This document shows, piece by piece, positions 25,555 to 38,785 of a stretch of 64,000 bases of DNA. The position numbers and the translations under genes are program-made. The notes beneath the pieces are model-generated. The model did no database searches. It had not been told where the DNA came from and was given only the letters and a program-made list of their open reading frames with translations. Each line of letters begins with the position of its first letter. Positions within the stretch are counted from its first letter, which is position 1. This DNA is from Phascolomyces articulosus (taxonomy: Eukaryota; Mucoromycota; Mucoromycetes; Mucorales; Lichtheimiaceae): positions 806,001 through 870,000 of the forward strand of contig JAIXMP010000020.1 of the NCBI GenBank assembly GCA_025677815.1, read 5' to 3'.

Positions 25555-26400
25555 TTCCGTTGTCTTCGACAACGGTCTTCCGGGTGCCCTGGGATGGTTT
25601 CTCATTTTTCATCAACGACCATTTGCTTGGAGTTCCTGCAAGGTTTTCTATTGTAAAAAAAGCCTTGTAGTTGCTCAGTACAAGTATGGTCACATGTTGA
25701 TAAATTATGGGGGGTGTGGCCATCGGCAGGAAGCATCCTCTATACTTACGTGGTAAGCATTAAATCTTTGTTTATTATATACATCAATTACCAAACAATA
25801 ATACTAATACGACACCACTTTTTTTTTACATGTCAAGATATTTCTTCTGGCCAGGACCTTACAATTTGCTTATATGGTAAGTTATTATACATTTAATAAT
25901 TTATTGAGAATCGGATCAAAGAGGAGTGTAATTGTGGTTACTTTATAATCGTTTACTAACTTACTCGTATCATTGTTGTTATTTCTTTATTTAGATATAA
26001 GCATTTTGTTTGGATCTGGCTTTAGATTAGAAATATCTTGATTTGTAAAAATAATTTAATAAAATGTTAAAGTATATACCAATATTACTCAAATATTATT
26101 AAAGCCTAAAGGTACCATCAAAAGTAATTCAACTATTAATATAATGCTCTCAACTTGTATTATTTTACCTTTAATAGTTGATTTCTTTAGTGTATTATTA
26201 AGCATCATTACCTATGTTTGTCTACCGTATGACACCATTATTACTTTTCATGGAATTCCATCATTGTAGCTCAACACTGATGATTCGGAAAAAAAGAAGA
26301 CAGAAACCGTGATCGATTGTGGCGTTGCATTTCCATTAAAGCCGAAAAAGTATGTGTCAATTCATAGACTACCCGCGTTGATCCGCCTAACTTTGGGATA
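25555..26400 (+). other. Cluster of exon-like fragments, gene or relic, unidentified
   Basis: Several stretches with protein-like codon use are flanked by splice-like sites but do not join into one model by eye. From 25555, after an ATAG acceptor, one frame reads VPLSSTTVFRVPWDGFSFF and continues to a stop at 25668-25670. A different frame gives VDKLWGVWPSAGSILYTYV up to a GTAAGC donor near 25751. A third fragment, DISSGQDLTICLYG, ends at a GTAAG donor near 25878. A last one from about 26270 contains VIDCGVAFPLKPKKYVSIH and ends with TAA near 26398. The frame change around 25660-25670 suggests damage, or an intron that I cannot place. No family is recognised. Confidence 0.3.
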
Positions 26401-26563
26401 AACACGTCAGTTACATTTTGAGTCAAAATGGAAGACCATTATGGCTTTTTTTTTTTTTTTTTTTTTTTTTAGTAAATCAAAATCTTATAAAAGATATTTT
26501 TTTTTCTTCTCTGCACTTTACACCTATTTTTATTTTTTATTATTATAATAATAAATTCATATC

Positions 26564-28801
26564 ATGCCAAATAATAATATTCAGGAGGAAGAAGAACAAG
26601 TAACTACTACCTTGGCTACTCCAGAAGAGGGATCATCTGCCATCAATGAAAAACTTGAAGTACAGAAGAATGATGAATCAAAAAGATCCTGGCAAGATAT
26701 AAGACGTGTATTAGTCATTATTGATATGATGTTAACCATGTTCATTGTGTCGCTCAATAGTACGGTAGTTGCGCCAGCTATGTCCATCATCGCGACTGAT
26801 CTTGACAACGCATTGGGAGAACAGACATGGATTGCCACTGCATTCATTGTGGCGATGAATAGTGTTCAATGCATTTCGGGGAAGGTAAAATAAATATGTA
26901 ATTTATATATCTTTAGTTTGCATGATGCTAATACAACTTTTTTTTTTAAAAAAAAAAATAAAGCTATCCGACATATTTGGTCGCAAACCTCTTTTAATAT
27001 TTGGGTTATCATTCTTTCTTATCGGATCTGTTATTAATGGTACCGCCCCTAATATTAATGCATTAATCGCTGGTCGTACCCTTCAAGGTCTAGGTAGTGG
27101 AAATATCATGGCAATGTTATTTGTTGTAGTGGTTGATATTACACCACTCAAATGGCGGCCCAGGATGCAAGCACTTTTAATTATTGTTTACGGTGTTTCT
27201 TCTACTATTGGACCTATCGTAGGTGGAGCATTTGTTGATAAACTTACATGGCGATGGATTTTCTGGCTAAACCTCATACTTGGTGGCGCTGCTCTTATTA
27301 TTACTTTCATTTTACTTCCCGAAACTGCTCCTGTCAAAAAGGAATCCATGTTTACCAAAATTAAACGTGTTGATTTCTTAGGGATTTTATTTTCTATAAG
27401 CTTTGTTACATGTATCCTACTTGCACTCAGTTATGGACCACGGGTAAATATATATATTTATAATAACGTAGTTCCTTAGCATCTTTATCGTCTCTTTAAG
27501 ATTATCATTAACAAAACACTCTATATACCATTAGTATGGATGGAGTGATGCCCATAGTATTGGCCCATTGGTTGCAGCCGGTGTATCTTTAATAGTTTTT
27601 ATTTATATTGAAGGATGGGTTGCAAAAGAACCGGTACGTATCTATATATCTGACGCAGTCTTTTTTAATATTAGTTTTTTATCATGGATTTAAAACAATA
27701 TATCCTATGACTAACAAATGTTCACGTAAAAAATAGCTTATGCCAGCTGCTATCATGCTTGATCGTAAAGTATTCTTGGTTTATTTATACTTGTGCTCGT
27801 TGGGTTTAGGATTTATGGGAAATCTCTATTACTCCCCTATTCTCTTTCAAGCAGTTTTTGGGGCCAATAGTACTGAAAGTGGCATTCGAATCATCCCATA
27901 TATGGGATGCTTGATCGCTGGCTCTATTGTCAGTGGTGTTTTTGTAAAAAAATTTCCATATATCAAGTTCTACATTGTTGTTGGTGCGGCATCAAATGTT
28001 CTCGGCTTCGGGTTATTTTATACCGTTAATGAATATTCTAACTTTGGTCGGCAGGCTGGATTTTTGACTTTTTGTGGTAAAGTATCATTTTCTAGTGTTC
28101 GCATGATCAAGATGGGTATTATTCCTCGGAATAATGAACCCATTCAAATATTTTAACGTTATACGAAACTAACTAAAGAATATTATCCCTTTTTAGGACT
28201 TGCGGTTGGACTTGCTTTGCAAAGTTGTGTATTAAGCGTACAAATGGTGGTGGCTAAACAGCATTTAGCTGTAGCAACAGTGTTGGTAAATAAGTTTACA
28301 AAAATTTTTCTCTACTTATAATAAAATAGCAATATACTAATTGGAATGGTATCATATTCAATTATATACCATAATTGATTCATTGTTCCCTTCATTTTTA
28401 TTTCGTAGAATAACTTCTTTATGTTTCTTGCTGGCTCTATTGCAATTGCAGTATTCCAAGCATTGTTTATCACATTTTCAGCGGCTCAATTTAAGGGTGT
28501 GGACCCTGAAACTTTGGCCATTGCTCAACAATATGGAGCCTTAACAAACCATCTTAATGTACGAAATATGCCTATAGATGCTCAAGGTCCAATTATCCAT
28601 GCTTATATGGAAGCAATTCGTAACGTGTTTATTATTCCTTTGGTTATTGCTGGTATTGGATTCATTTGTACAATTTTTCTCAGCAATGTTCGTTTTACAA
28701 TAACATCTTCTGAACAAGAAGGACTGCAACAAACACCTGGTAAAAAAAGTAGCAACAATAACTCATCAGCAACATCAACAAAAACACAAGAATCAGTCTA
28801 A
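26564..28801 (+). CDS. MFS multidrug:H+ antiporter, DHA2 (14-TM) type
   Basis: A plasma- or vacuolar-membrane proton-coupled exporter of the major facilitator superfamily. Exons are 26564-26884, 26964-27443, 27535-27633, 27737-28076, 28197-28285 and 28409-28801, in phase, giving 573 aa. A hydrophilic N-terminus of about 45 residues precedes TM1 (LVIIDMMLTMFIVSLNSTVVAPAM). The typical TM2 block EQTWIATAFIVAMNSV follows. Motif A is GKLSDIFGRKPLL, formed across intron 1. The antiporter motif C-like segment VYGVSSTIGPIVGGAF is present, followed by WRWIFWLNLILGG, the usual post-TM5 signature of fungal DHA2 transporters. Length agrees with 14-TM members. Substrate unknown. A T19-20 run lies about 90-110 bases upstream of the start. 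Confidence 0.93.
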
Positions 28802-28993
28802 AAGATAGTATTTTATTTATTATGTTTGTACATAATTTAGCTATTATTTAATTTATGACAACATTTGTTGTATGAAATATTAGTATTATTCTTTTTTAAT
28901 AGATATTTATAATAAAGTATATGAGCATCTTTACATTTTTTTGTAATGATCTTTGTCAATTAAACAAATAACAATTGTCTGAGTTGCTAAAAC

Positions 28994-29010
28994 TTCGCGT
29001 AACAACGCGC
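28994..29010 (+). promoter_or_regulatory. Paired CGCG motifs upstream of CDC6 (MCB/E2F-like)
   Basis: TTCGCGT (28994-29000) and ACGCGC (29005-29010) lie 79-95 bases upstream of the CDC6 start. Each is one base from the MluI cell-cycle box ACGCGT, and TTCGCG also resembles an E2F-type core. CDC6 is G1/S-regulated in well-studied eukaryotes, so a link to MBF-like control is plausible but inferred. Confidence 0.4.
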
Positions 29011-29088
29011 AGATTGGGTTTTTAGGCACACTTCCATTTTTTTTCGCTCCACCCGTTTTTTTTTTCTTTTGCCCAAAAATATACCACA

Positions 29089-31287
29089 ATGCTTAAACGT
29101 ACAAGATCACAAACTAGATTATTTGGTATGTTTTTTTATCAATCTAATTCGATTCAAAAATATAAATGTGCTAACAAACACAATACTATCTTTTTCCAGC
29201 TTCAAATAATAATAATAGTATTAAAAATAATACAAAATATCGTAAACCTGCCTCTGACGATAGCGACCAATCAGATAGTGATTCGAAAGAAAATGTACCT
29301 TCTCCTCCTTCAACACCTACCAAAAGATTGAGAGGTAGCCCTCCTACTACACCAAAAAATGTTCGACATATTACAAACGAATTACAACGCACCAAAGGTA
29401 ATTAATCAGTTATTGTCACCTTTGAAGAAAAAAAAAAAAAACTTTTCTTTTATTGCTGTAATGTCATATAAGCTGCAGCCACCTATATAGTACGGGTGTA
29501 TAACAAAAGGGTCTCCCTAATAAATCTCATCTTTCTATATATGTAGTTGTTGCATCATCATCAGTATCAAAAATTACCACCACCAACACCATCGATAATA
29601 ATAAAGTAACGACGTTAGTAAAACCAGCAACTAAAAACAATAAATCCATAGAAGCTGATAATAATAAAAAAGAAGAAAATATTTATCAGCGAGCAAAAGT
29701 CATTTTTCGACGTACAGCAGCACCTTCTCGTTTGATTGGACGTACACAAGAACGTGAAAATATGGTCAAGTTTTGGACTGATCATGTTTTGGGCAATCAA
29801 TCTGGTTGTTTATACGTTTCTGGATCACCTGGTACTGGCAAGACAGCCATGTTGACAGAAATCATGCGCAGTTTCGAAGACCAGGTAGCAGAACTTGATT
29901 CACATCAAGTCAAAGAAGTCATGATTAACTGTATGAGTATTCGTGAACCTAAAGGCATATACTTAAAATTGGTCAATGAACTCAAAACCCCACGACAAGC
30001 AGTACAAAATGATATTATCAAACAAGCAGAACAACTTTTGAATGGAAAGAAAAATGTACTCAAGTAAGTTTCTTCATCATTGTTCTTTTTTCTGCTCCTT
30101 TCATCTTTTTTTCAATGATATATATACTGACGAGTCATTCTTTCTTTTACAAAAAGTGTTGTTATTTTGGATGAAATCGATCATTTAATTACAAGAGATC
30201 AAGATGTATTATACAAAATTTTCGAATGGGCTTCATCACCTGCTTCACGCCTTGTCCTTATTGGTATTGCTAACGCCTTGGATTTGACAGATCGGTTGTT
30301 ACCTCGTCTTCGCACAAAGAACTGTAAGTATTGATGAAAAGATATAAAAAAAGGTACTTGTTTGCTAACATAGTTTTATTATTTTGTTTTCCTAGGTGAA
30401 CCACAGCTTCTCAATTTTAATCCATATAAAGTTCCAGAAATCAGTGCCATCATCAAAGATCGACTTTATTCACTTGAAAATGATTCATCGTTATCAACGA
30501 CAGGAACACCTAAAGAAAATACACCTCTCCCACTTATGCAGCCCAATGCAGTTGAACTTTGTGCACGTAAAGTAGCCGCATCTATGGGTGATCTTCGTAC
30601 AGCATTGGATGTATGTCGACGAGCTATTGAACTCGCCGAAACTGACTATAAACGTAAATGCCAACAGCAACAACAGCAACAGCATAAGCCAGCAGTTTTA
30701 GGTGAACAAAAGAATGATGTTAAACAACAACCCCAACAACCAAAGAACATGGAGATTGTAAAGGTTGCAATTCCTCATGTAATGAAAGTCCTTCAATCTG
30801 TGTTTGGTAGTCCTGCAGTACAAAAATTAAAACAACTGAACTTACAACAAAAAGTTGTAATGGGTGTATTGATGGTCATGGCCAGAAACTCAAAGAAAGA
30901 ACAGATTACGCTTGGAAAGGTAATAATAAATGAATCAGTTTATTCGAATTTTTGAGAGAGAATAAAAAGGAATGTGGAGTAGAGAAGCAAGGGAAGAATT
31001 ATATATATGAGTGTTTAGCAACTAAAAGAAAAATTATTTATATACAGTTCCGAGAAAATTATACTACGTTATGTTCAAAATCAAGTATGATTACACCTGT
31101 CTCTGGAACAGAACTTGTTGACTTATTATCCAATATTGAAACAGCTGGTATTCTGACTGTCGGTAAAAGCAAAGAAGATCGATCACGACGTATTCATCTT
31201 AATGTACAAGATAGTGAAATTGTGCAAATGATTCAAGAAGTATCAATATTGAATTCTTGGATGTCGACTATCGTTTCTTCTCAATGA
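29089..31287 (+). CDS. CDC6: Replication licensing AAA+ ATPase CDC6
   Basis: Cdc6 binds the origin recognition complex in G1 and helps load MCM2-7. Exons are 29089-29125, 29200-29397, 29547-30063, 30157-30323, 30396-30919 and 31048-31287, in phase, giving 560 aa. The N-terminal about 120 residues are basic and Ser/Pro-rich, with CDK-type sites ([16 protein letters not shown]) typical of the regulated tail. The AAA+ core starts near [14 protein letters not shown]. Walker A is GSPGTGKT (171-178) and Walker B is [10 protein letters not shown] (252-261). Sensor-1-like [20 protein letters not shown] and sensor-2-like [18 protein letters not shown] follow. A polyQ insertion precedes the C-terminal winged-helix domain. 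ORC1 also has this core but has an N-terminal BAH domain, absent here. The gene is convergent with the small tail-anchored gene; the two stop codons are 69 bases apart. Confidence 0.93.
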
Positions 31288-31356
31288 AAATAAAGTTTTT
31301 TTTTACACGTTATATACACATATACCATATGTCAATGATTCAATTTATCTTGTTAT

Positions 31357-31996
31357 TTAGAATGTCCATGTCATGAGCATTAAAAAAATGATGGATAAAA
31401 ATGACATTGCCAATCGATATGTTTTTTTGCCATCCCGTTTACCGCCATTGTTTTCATCATCATTGTCGTCATCACTAATATTGTCATTGCTGTTGTCATC
31501 TTTATCATTATTGGTATCTGTTGAACCCTCGGTAATTGCAGATGGAAATCGTGTTGCATCTAAATATCAGATATGAGAAAAGCGAAAGTTATATATAAAG
31601 TGAGATAAGAGAAAACTTTCTCCATCACCAAAAAGCAAAACAGTCCTTACATTCAGAATCATCACCATTGCCTTGCAAATACAACAATGAGTGATCACCC
31701 AAGAATAACACCCAACGCCAAATTTCAGAATGACGTACAAATACTTTTTGCCAAATAGCTAATCGTGCCTGGCGCCCCATCTCTTCTTCATCATCATGTG
31801 TGATATACACATTTAGTTCCTTTAGCGTACTTGCCACCACATCTAAAGTTTCCAAAGGATCTTTTTGTTTTCAATGCGTGATTTATTTATCTCTATGTTA
31901 GTTCTCAAGTTGACATCCTCCACGTCTTTGTATATATATGGACTAATACTTACCATCACGAAAAGAATGAACAATATGGTCTCGGAGTTCTGACAT
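31357..31996 (-). CDS. Small tail-anchored protein, 151 aa, unknown function
   Basis: Not recognised. Minus-strand exons are 31996-31954, 31860-31651 and 31559-31357. The junctions are GT/AG and in phase. The N-terminal about 85 residues look folded and mostly helical (MSELRDHIVHSF..., then GRQARLAIWQKVFVRHSEIW and RWVLFLGDHSLLYLQG). A disordered Asp/Asn-rich linker of about 35 residues follows, then a short basic stretch (KRDGKKTYR). The last about 18 residues are a single hydrophobic helix (LAMSFLSIIFLMLMTWTF) right at the C-terminus. That architecture suggests a tail-anchored protein of the ER, mitochondrial outer membrane or peroxisome with a cytosolic domain. The clean three-exon joining is the main support for it being a real gene. 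Confidence 0.7.
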
Positions 31997-32547
31997 ATTT
32001 AACGCAAAAAGCTTTCTTTGTGTGTGTATGTGTTGTGTTTAAGCGAAGCGTTTTGGAGAAGAAGAAAAGAAAGAAAGAAAACGAAAGAAACCCACCCTCA
32101 GTAAAGTTCGTGTATTTGTTTGTTTTGCGAATGGCACAGCATTTGGGAGAGAGAATAGTCACATGGCATATATAACAGTGACAGTCTTTTGACTCGTGTT
32201 ACTGCATTGCAGCAAGAATCTCTGCTACGTGCCACTTAGAGCCATTACTTACATTTTAAAATAGAATAGGCTACAGTCGAATCCATCATCCAATATGATT
32301 CAATCAAGTAAAATTTTAAAGCAGGTACTTAATTACATGATATTTATCAGTGGCGTTCCTTTCACCATTGGAATAATAATAAACAATAAACAAAAGCTGA
32401 TCTCATGAACAGAAATACTTGAAATAAGTAATAGTTCGTGTAAGACAAAAGGCAACGATTATGTATACTATAATTTTATACGACTGACAACCTCGGCGTT
32501 TAATAGATTTTAAATTACTTATATATTATGCATTTTTATTATGGTAA
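31997..32547. other. Region between the tail-anchored gene and POL1
   Basis: No coding signal. It should contain the promoter of the minus-strand tail-anchored gene on the left and the POL1 3' UTR on the right. Confidence 0.4.
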
Positions 32548-32706
32548 TTAAATTTTGACGAGTGACATTAATTTGGATAAATCTACATGACGGTAACCCG
32601 ACCGTTGTAAATAACCATCTGCTACCGCATTAAGTCTTGTAAACATTGTATGATTCTTGTTGATGATGGATTCAATGGATGCTATTATAAATAAATAAGG
32701 GTGATC

Positions 32707-32745
<39 letters not shown>

Positions 32746-35700
32746 AAATGAAAAAAAAACATAAGATAACCATGTCTTTTGCGTTACCTGATAATGGTGC
32801 GCCTGCAGCATTTTGTTTGGCTTTGGATGGATCAAGGATGGTTGTCAAATATAATAATTGTGTATACAATTGTTTATCGGTATACTATAATAATAAGATG
32901 TTTAGTAAGTTGTAAAGAATAACAGTCCACCATATTATATATATATATATATATATTACCTCGCGTTTCATGGCACCGTGACAATTATCTTTCAAGCAAC
33001 GCCGTCCAAAAACAGACATTGAACGTGTCCGAGAATCACATGTATTATCATCGCAAACCAGCCATCCTTGATAATACTTTCGGATAAAAGAACGCATAGC
33101 TCGAATAAGTGCTCCTCGAATTGTTGTTTCTGCAATCATCCGTTGACAACCACTGCATTGAAGACCTGGAACGACTGTATTGTCTTCCAACATTCGCGTA
33201 ATACCTTCAAAGGTTTGTTCATGTCTACAAAAACCACATTGAAGAACAAGTCGTTCGGCATCCTTGAATCGTTCAGCATCGCTGATTTGTGATTCCAGTG
33301 TTGCAAATTCTTCCTCTTCCTCGACATAGGTTCGGCTCACGTTAAATTTGGTACTGTCTAAGCCTAAACATTCGGCCAATCGAGCAATATCAGTACCATC
33401 AATTGGTGAACATAAACGGCCAATAGGTGGATGGACTTGTTGATTCAGGTACCAATCAATATCCAGTTTCATTTCGTTACGTACAACGTCATCTGGGTGA
33501 AAGGCTCTGTCTGCAAAGCCCGCCTTGGTACCAGTGGGTACATTATCGACTTGACAAATGACATAAGGGATAGTATCTCCTGATTTTACACTGATGCCAG
33601 CTTCTCGCATTCGTAATGCTACTTGCACATGAGGTTGGGACTTTGCATCAGCATATTCTTGAGGAGCTTTGGTCAATTGCTAATAATAATAATAATATAT
33701 TTTAATTAAAAAAAAGATAATAATTCCAATGTTGCATTGTATAAATAGAATATGTATTCATATATACCTTATTAATAATAAACTTCTCAAGTGGTATAGA
33801 TCCTTCGCGGATTTCTCTGCCAATGGCTTCAAGATAGGTATGGATTTCTTCTACGACTTCTTCACGGTCTTTTTCTGACAAGATAAAAGATAATACATGC
33901 CTATACAAAATCATTGTATAAACTACTTAGCTGATTTGATTCTATACCTAAATACACAAATAGAGATACACAAATATTAAATTATAAATACACTTACGAT
34001 GATACATCATGCGAAAGATCACACCAATCTCTACGAACAAGATCAAGACCTTTTGTTTCGACTGTTTCAGTAAGAGTACCATCTGGTTTTTCTTCCACCA
34101 ACAAGGCAGCATATTTTTTCTTTTTAAGCAAAAGCAAATGCTTAAAGAAGCCATCGATATCAATCTCCAATAAGCTATAACGTTCATTCACCTTCTTTTT
34201 CAACATGTTACCAATTTCCTTGACTTTTTGAATCTCGCTTTCATTTGTATACACCATGATGGAATCGGTATCACCATAAACCACATTCAAATCCAATGTG
34301 CCAGCTAAATCCACCGTGTTTTGAAGAATTTCCCGACCCTTGTGGGTAATTAGCATGGCCAATGGTTTAGCATAGAAACGAGAATTGGAAAAACCAAGAC
34401 AACCATACATACTGTTGGCAGTAAGTTTAAGCGCTTTTTGTCGAATATCAAACTAATTAGAAATGTCCATCTCTATTAGTTAATACTGTTTTTCTTCTTC
34501 ATTCCATTTCATCTATAGTATCTCCTTTTCTTTACCTGCATCAATTCTGTTTCAGTATTTTTTGGGTCCTTCATTAATTTTTTAACTTGACGGCGACGGT
34601 CTACAAGTGTTTTAATAAGGCGTGGTAGTAAACCTTGATCGATATTCGCATCAGGAACATCAGGCACTTTATCGTCAGCTTCTTCCTAAAAGTATTTTTT
34701 TAAAAGTTGTTAATATCTAAAAAAAAGAGATAGACATACTCATAAAATTTGTTTCTTTTTTTCTTTTACCTCTTCATTTGAAGTAATATTATGACGTTGT
34801 ACAGTAGTAAAGCACACATTATATTCTTGCATAATAGAGGGATACAAACTGTTGAAATCCAGTAAAAGAACATATTTGTCGTAAAATCCTTTCTTTGGTT
34901 CAAGAACGAGACCACCAGCATAAGCAGGTTTCCTTCGACCACTTTTAGATTTTGTTTTTTGAAGCTGTTCACCAACTAATAATAAATCATGGTAATGAGT
35001 ATAAAATATATATTCTTTAGATATAAAAACAAAAACAATTTTTTTCACTTACTTTCATCTGCATCAAATTCAGGATCCAATTGTTCTGGTACATTCGTTT
35101 TAGGATATTGTTTATCAGGACAGATATATTTTTGTCGATGGAATTCGTGAAGTAACAAGAATTCATTTCTTTCAGCACGAGCGCCTGTCATGGATCTCGA
35201 CCTACATTACACCCATATTTAGAATCCGTTATTGTTACTACCCATTCAATCTCATATCTCTGTCCAAGATCAGAAAAAAAACTTACCATAAATTACCAGC
35301 CAAATTTGTCAACTGCTTGGTCAATGGGAGAATTTGAAGTTTAAACATGAGTGAAGAGGTCAAAACAGTATCAAAAGCACAATGTTTGACAAGATGCATC
35401 AATGTCTTTGGGTCTTCAAAGAAAATGTGTGTCTTGTCATATTCAAGATCTTCACGAGCAATCTTGAGTTGTGATTGTGCCAAATCAGTCAGTCGATAGG
35501 ATTTGCTTCGAATCAAATCTTTGGCAGCAAGGTAGGTATCACAAATAAGTCGGCCACTCATAAACATTCTTTCTTGATAAGTTGCTTCACCTGCACCACC
35601 TGCACCTTGTTGAAGTTTTGGCCAGCTGTTTTTTTTAAAAAAAAAAATACTCCCTTGTCAGCATCTGACATTTTTTCTCGTTACCCAAAATTTTTCACGT

Positions 35701-38700
35701 ATTTGGATTGATTATAATGTATACATACTATCTACGTTTGAAACGACCGAGTTTATGCCAATGTTGTGTATTTAAGCTCTTCATACGATGTAGTAAGACA
35801 TCCAAATCAAAACCTGCAAAGTTATGGCCCACAATCACATCAGGATCGGCAACATGAATCTTGGCTATATACAATTTACAAAATAGTGATCAGCTTTTTT
35901 TTTCTGGGTACTATTCACTATATAAGCAATCTTTCTTACCAATCAAGCAATTCAATAAAGCATTTTCGGTCCGTTCAACTTGGAGAGCAAAGCCAGCTTT
36001 TCTTTCACGGGCAACGATATCATTGAAACCTGCTGGATAAGGTGTATTACTCAATTGACGTACAATAGTAAAACGTGTTTTAGATTGCTTTTCGATAGGT
36101 ATTGGCTCGTCAATTTGAACTAAACAAAAAAAATGAGTTCGTGCATATTCTTTATCATACATCTAATCCGTCCATATCTTCTTCTACTCCTCAGTATATT
36201 ATTACTGCATTACCTTGAGTACAAACAAGACCACTTGCCGCGACAATTTCATTCTGATTCTTTTGGTGATTCATTACAGTTCGTAAACTTAATGACATAA
36301 TAACAAGAGGTGGGATATGATTGGGTGAGTTTCCATGATCATCACGTAATGGATTCACTAACTTGGGATCTTCAACAATTGCTTCAGCCTTACACCAAGT
36401 TTCCTGCGGAAGATTATACCATATCAGCTTTCATCCAATCCAAATTTTATCTAATATAAAACCCTAAGATTTTTTTTCTTCCTCCTCCTTTAAAAGCATA
36501 ACTTACATTACTACCACTTAATTTAGCATCCTCGATTTTAATCCAACAAGGCCCCATAATATCCCGTTTCACTAAAAAGTGTTCTAAAGGACCCGTATTG
36601 ATACCAAAAACATGACTAAACGAGTTACCAGAGATGTTTTCCGGTAAATTGGGTTCTATTAGATATATAATTTTTAATTAGGTAAAAATAATAGTCAGAT
36701 ATTATTTTTCATGATTAATACGCTCTCTTTTTTTTCAATTGGATCTATTCTTACGTTGATAACTATAGTGAACTTTAAGATAGTCGGATTCTCTTGGTAC
36801 GTCAGGTAATTCAAATGCATATTTTCGAGATACAGGTTTTGCAAGGAATTTATTGATATTGTTCGCTGTGGTCATTGCGGTGAATTCGGCATGCACATCT
36901 GTAATAGTCACTTCTTCTGATGTAGGGTTTCCTTGGGCTATATATATATATATCAAATAAACATATTCATTGTTAGTAAAAACTGTAAAACACAGTATAG
37001 CAATAAACCCCATTACTATCAGTACCATCAAGTTTATTTTTGCGAGGAAGAACAAAAAGAGTCCGTTCAATGTTTTTAATAGTAACGCAGCAACTGATAT
37101 AACGATTGGTAGTCTTGTTCAAAATCTACAGCAACAAAGATTTACCAGGATTTATCAGATAAATTCTTTCCTTCATTTATAATTATCTCCTTCTTGTCAC
37201 TCATTCTCATGTCTTCATTTTCATCTCTCTCAAAAAATTACATACTTTACCAAATAGGTATACGTAACCCTTATCACGTCTTTCAAATGCATCATACCAC
37301 CACATGTTCAAACTACCATCCTTTTCCAATGCATCTACGTTACGGAGTGGCTCCATCGAACGCACAGCATCTTCTACTGATTCTTCAACAGGTATTGTGT
37401 CGGATACCATCGCTGCTGCAGTTTCCCATGTTTGCAAATCAGGTCGTTCTTCTTTGACTTTCATGAAGGGCTTTGGCTCTGCTTTAGGTACAATGAGAGA
37501 TTCAATGTCATTTTCATTTGCTGATGTCCCGTTTTGTTTTTCATAATCATCCATAGCTGCCATCATCAGATCCGAATCATCATCAAAGTATTCGTTATTA
37601 TCACCATTAGAACTAGTAACAACAGCTGATGATGACTCCCCTTCTTCATCCATATTCACATCACCACTACTTGTAACGTCAGATTCAGCAAAGAAAGACA
37701 CACGGTTTCCGGTCCGACTTTTTGAATTATCAAATCCTTTCAATATTCCACTGCTATTATTACTGCTACTAGTTCCTTGTGAAAATTCAGATTTGATGGA
37801 TGAAACTGTTTGTTGAGAAGCTGCAGGTGCTGGTGTGGGTGTTTTTTGTGCCATTCCTCCACGTACCATATATCCAGAACTCAACCCTGATCCATATCGT
37901 AATGAAGAACGTGGTCGATGAGAAAATCCAAGATTCTGTGGTAATCCAGATGATGATACCGCTGCCTTTGATGGTGATGATAATGCTGAGGGTCGTTTTC
38001 GTTCAGATTTTTCGTCATCGATACTTGCGAGAATATCGGCCATAAAGTCGTCATCCTCCTTTTTCGTTTTCTATAAACATCTCCTCTTGTTAACACCTTC
38101 TTTGTGTTATTAATTTTTTAATTTAATCCATATTAGAAACATTTTTACCTCATCCGTTTTAATTTTGCGATCCTTGACAGCAGACATTTTAGCTGATTTG
38201 GAAAACATACTAGCAATGCTTTGAGAAGAGGGTGGTGGTGGTTTTTTATCTTTCGATGAGCCAGCAGCAGTTTTACGTTTTCTTTTGCCTAGATAATAAA
38301 TTAAAAAGGGATACAATTGGTGAGAAACAGATTTTTTTGTGTGGTTGCTTCTTAAACAATATACGTACTGGCTAGTTTGGAATCAGTATCGTCATATTCG
38401 TCTGAATATTGATTCCCGTCATCGTTGTTTAAACCATTATCAATATAACCTCCTTCGTCATCGTCTTCAACGAAATTGGCATCGTCATATACAGCGTTAT
38501 AATCATGTTCGTCAACTTCTTCATATACGTCTTGATCTTCGGTCTATAGGTTTACAAAAAAAAAAAAAAAAAAACAAAGTGGAATTTGAGACACGGTGAA
38601 TATGTTTATTCTTTTCTTTTCTTGTAAAAATGAGGCAATGATAGTATAATACATACACGATGTCGTTTTCCAGCCTTTTTATCTCTTAGTTGTGCAAGCT

Positions 38701-38725
38701 TTGCTTTTCTTGCATCTCTATCCAT
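32548..38725 (-). CDS. POL1: DNA polymerase alpha catalytic subunit
   Basis: B-family polymerase that extends primase RNA primers at origins and on the lagging strand. Nineteen minus-strand exons: 38725-38657, 38543-38369, 38288-38149, 38070-37246, 37125-37026, 36937-36755, 36655-36507, 36403-36214, 36119-35940, 35864-35729, 35625-35287, 35201-35053, 34975-34770, 34685-34536, 34452-33998, 33900-33768, 33679-32960, 32884-32788 and 32681-32548. All are in phase, giving 1509 aa, a normal length. The acidic, Ser-rich N-terminus is followed by an exonuclease-like domain ([14 protein letters not shown]). Motif A is [11 protein letters not shown] (Asp918), motif B is [13 protein letters not shown] (1006-1018), and motif C is YGDTDS (1056-1061). 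Two C-terminal cysteine modules (CGFC...CSGC; CDDNTC...CLKDNC) bind Zn or Fe-S and the B subunit. The gene is divergent from ASNSD1 across 186 bases with three ACGCGT boxes. Confidence 0.97.
32709..32742. repeat. T34 homopolymer inside a POL1 intron
   Basis: A run of 34 T on the plus strand lies inside intron 18 of POL1 (32787-32682), so it is poly(A) in the transcript. It is not the pyrimidine tract of that intron. It is likely length-variable, and its exact length may be affected by sequencing. Confidence 0.85.
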
Positions 38726-38785
38726 GTTGATTGCTTTATTGAAAACAAAAGAAGGCGGGTTTTATGAAGAGAAAAAAAAAGAGCG

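Noticed and set aside
26450..26470. T-run upstream of the MFS gene as a Pol III terminator
   Set aside because: No tRNA or other Pol III promoter boxes lie nearby.
29089..31287. ORC1 instead of CDC6
   Set aside because: No BAH domain and only 560 aa; N-terminal CDK-type sites and length fit CDC6.
38540..38580. A-run and T-runs in POL1 and CDC6 introns as possible retroposed poly(A) tails
   Set aside because: They sit inside phase-consistent introns with no target duplications; simple homopolymers are the plainer reading.
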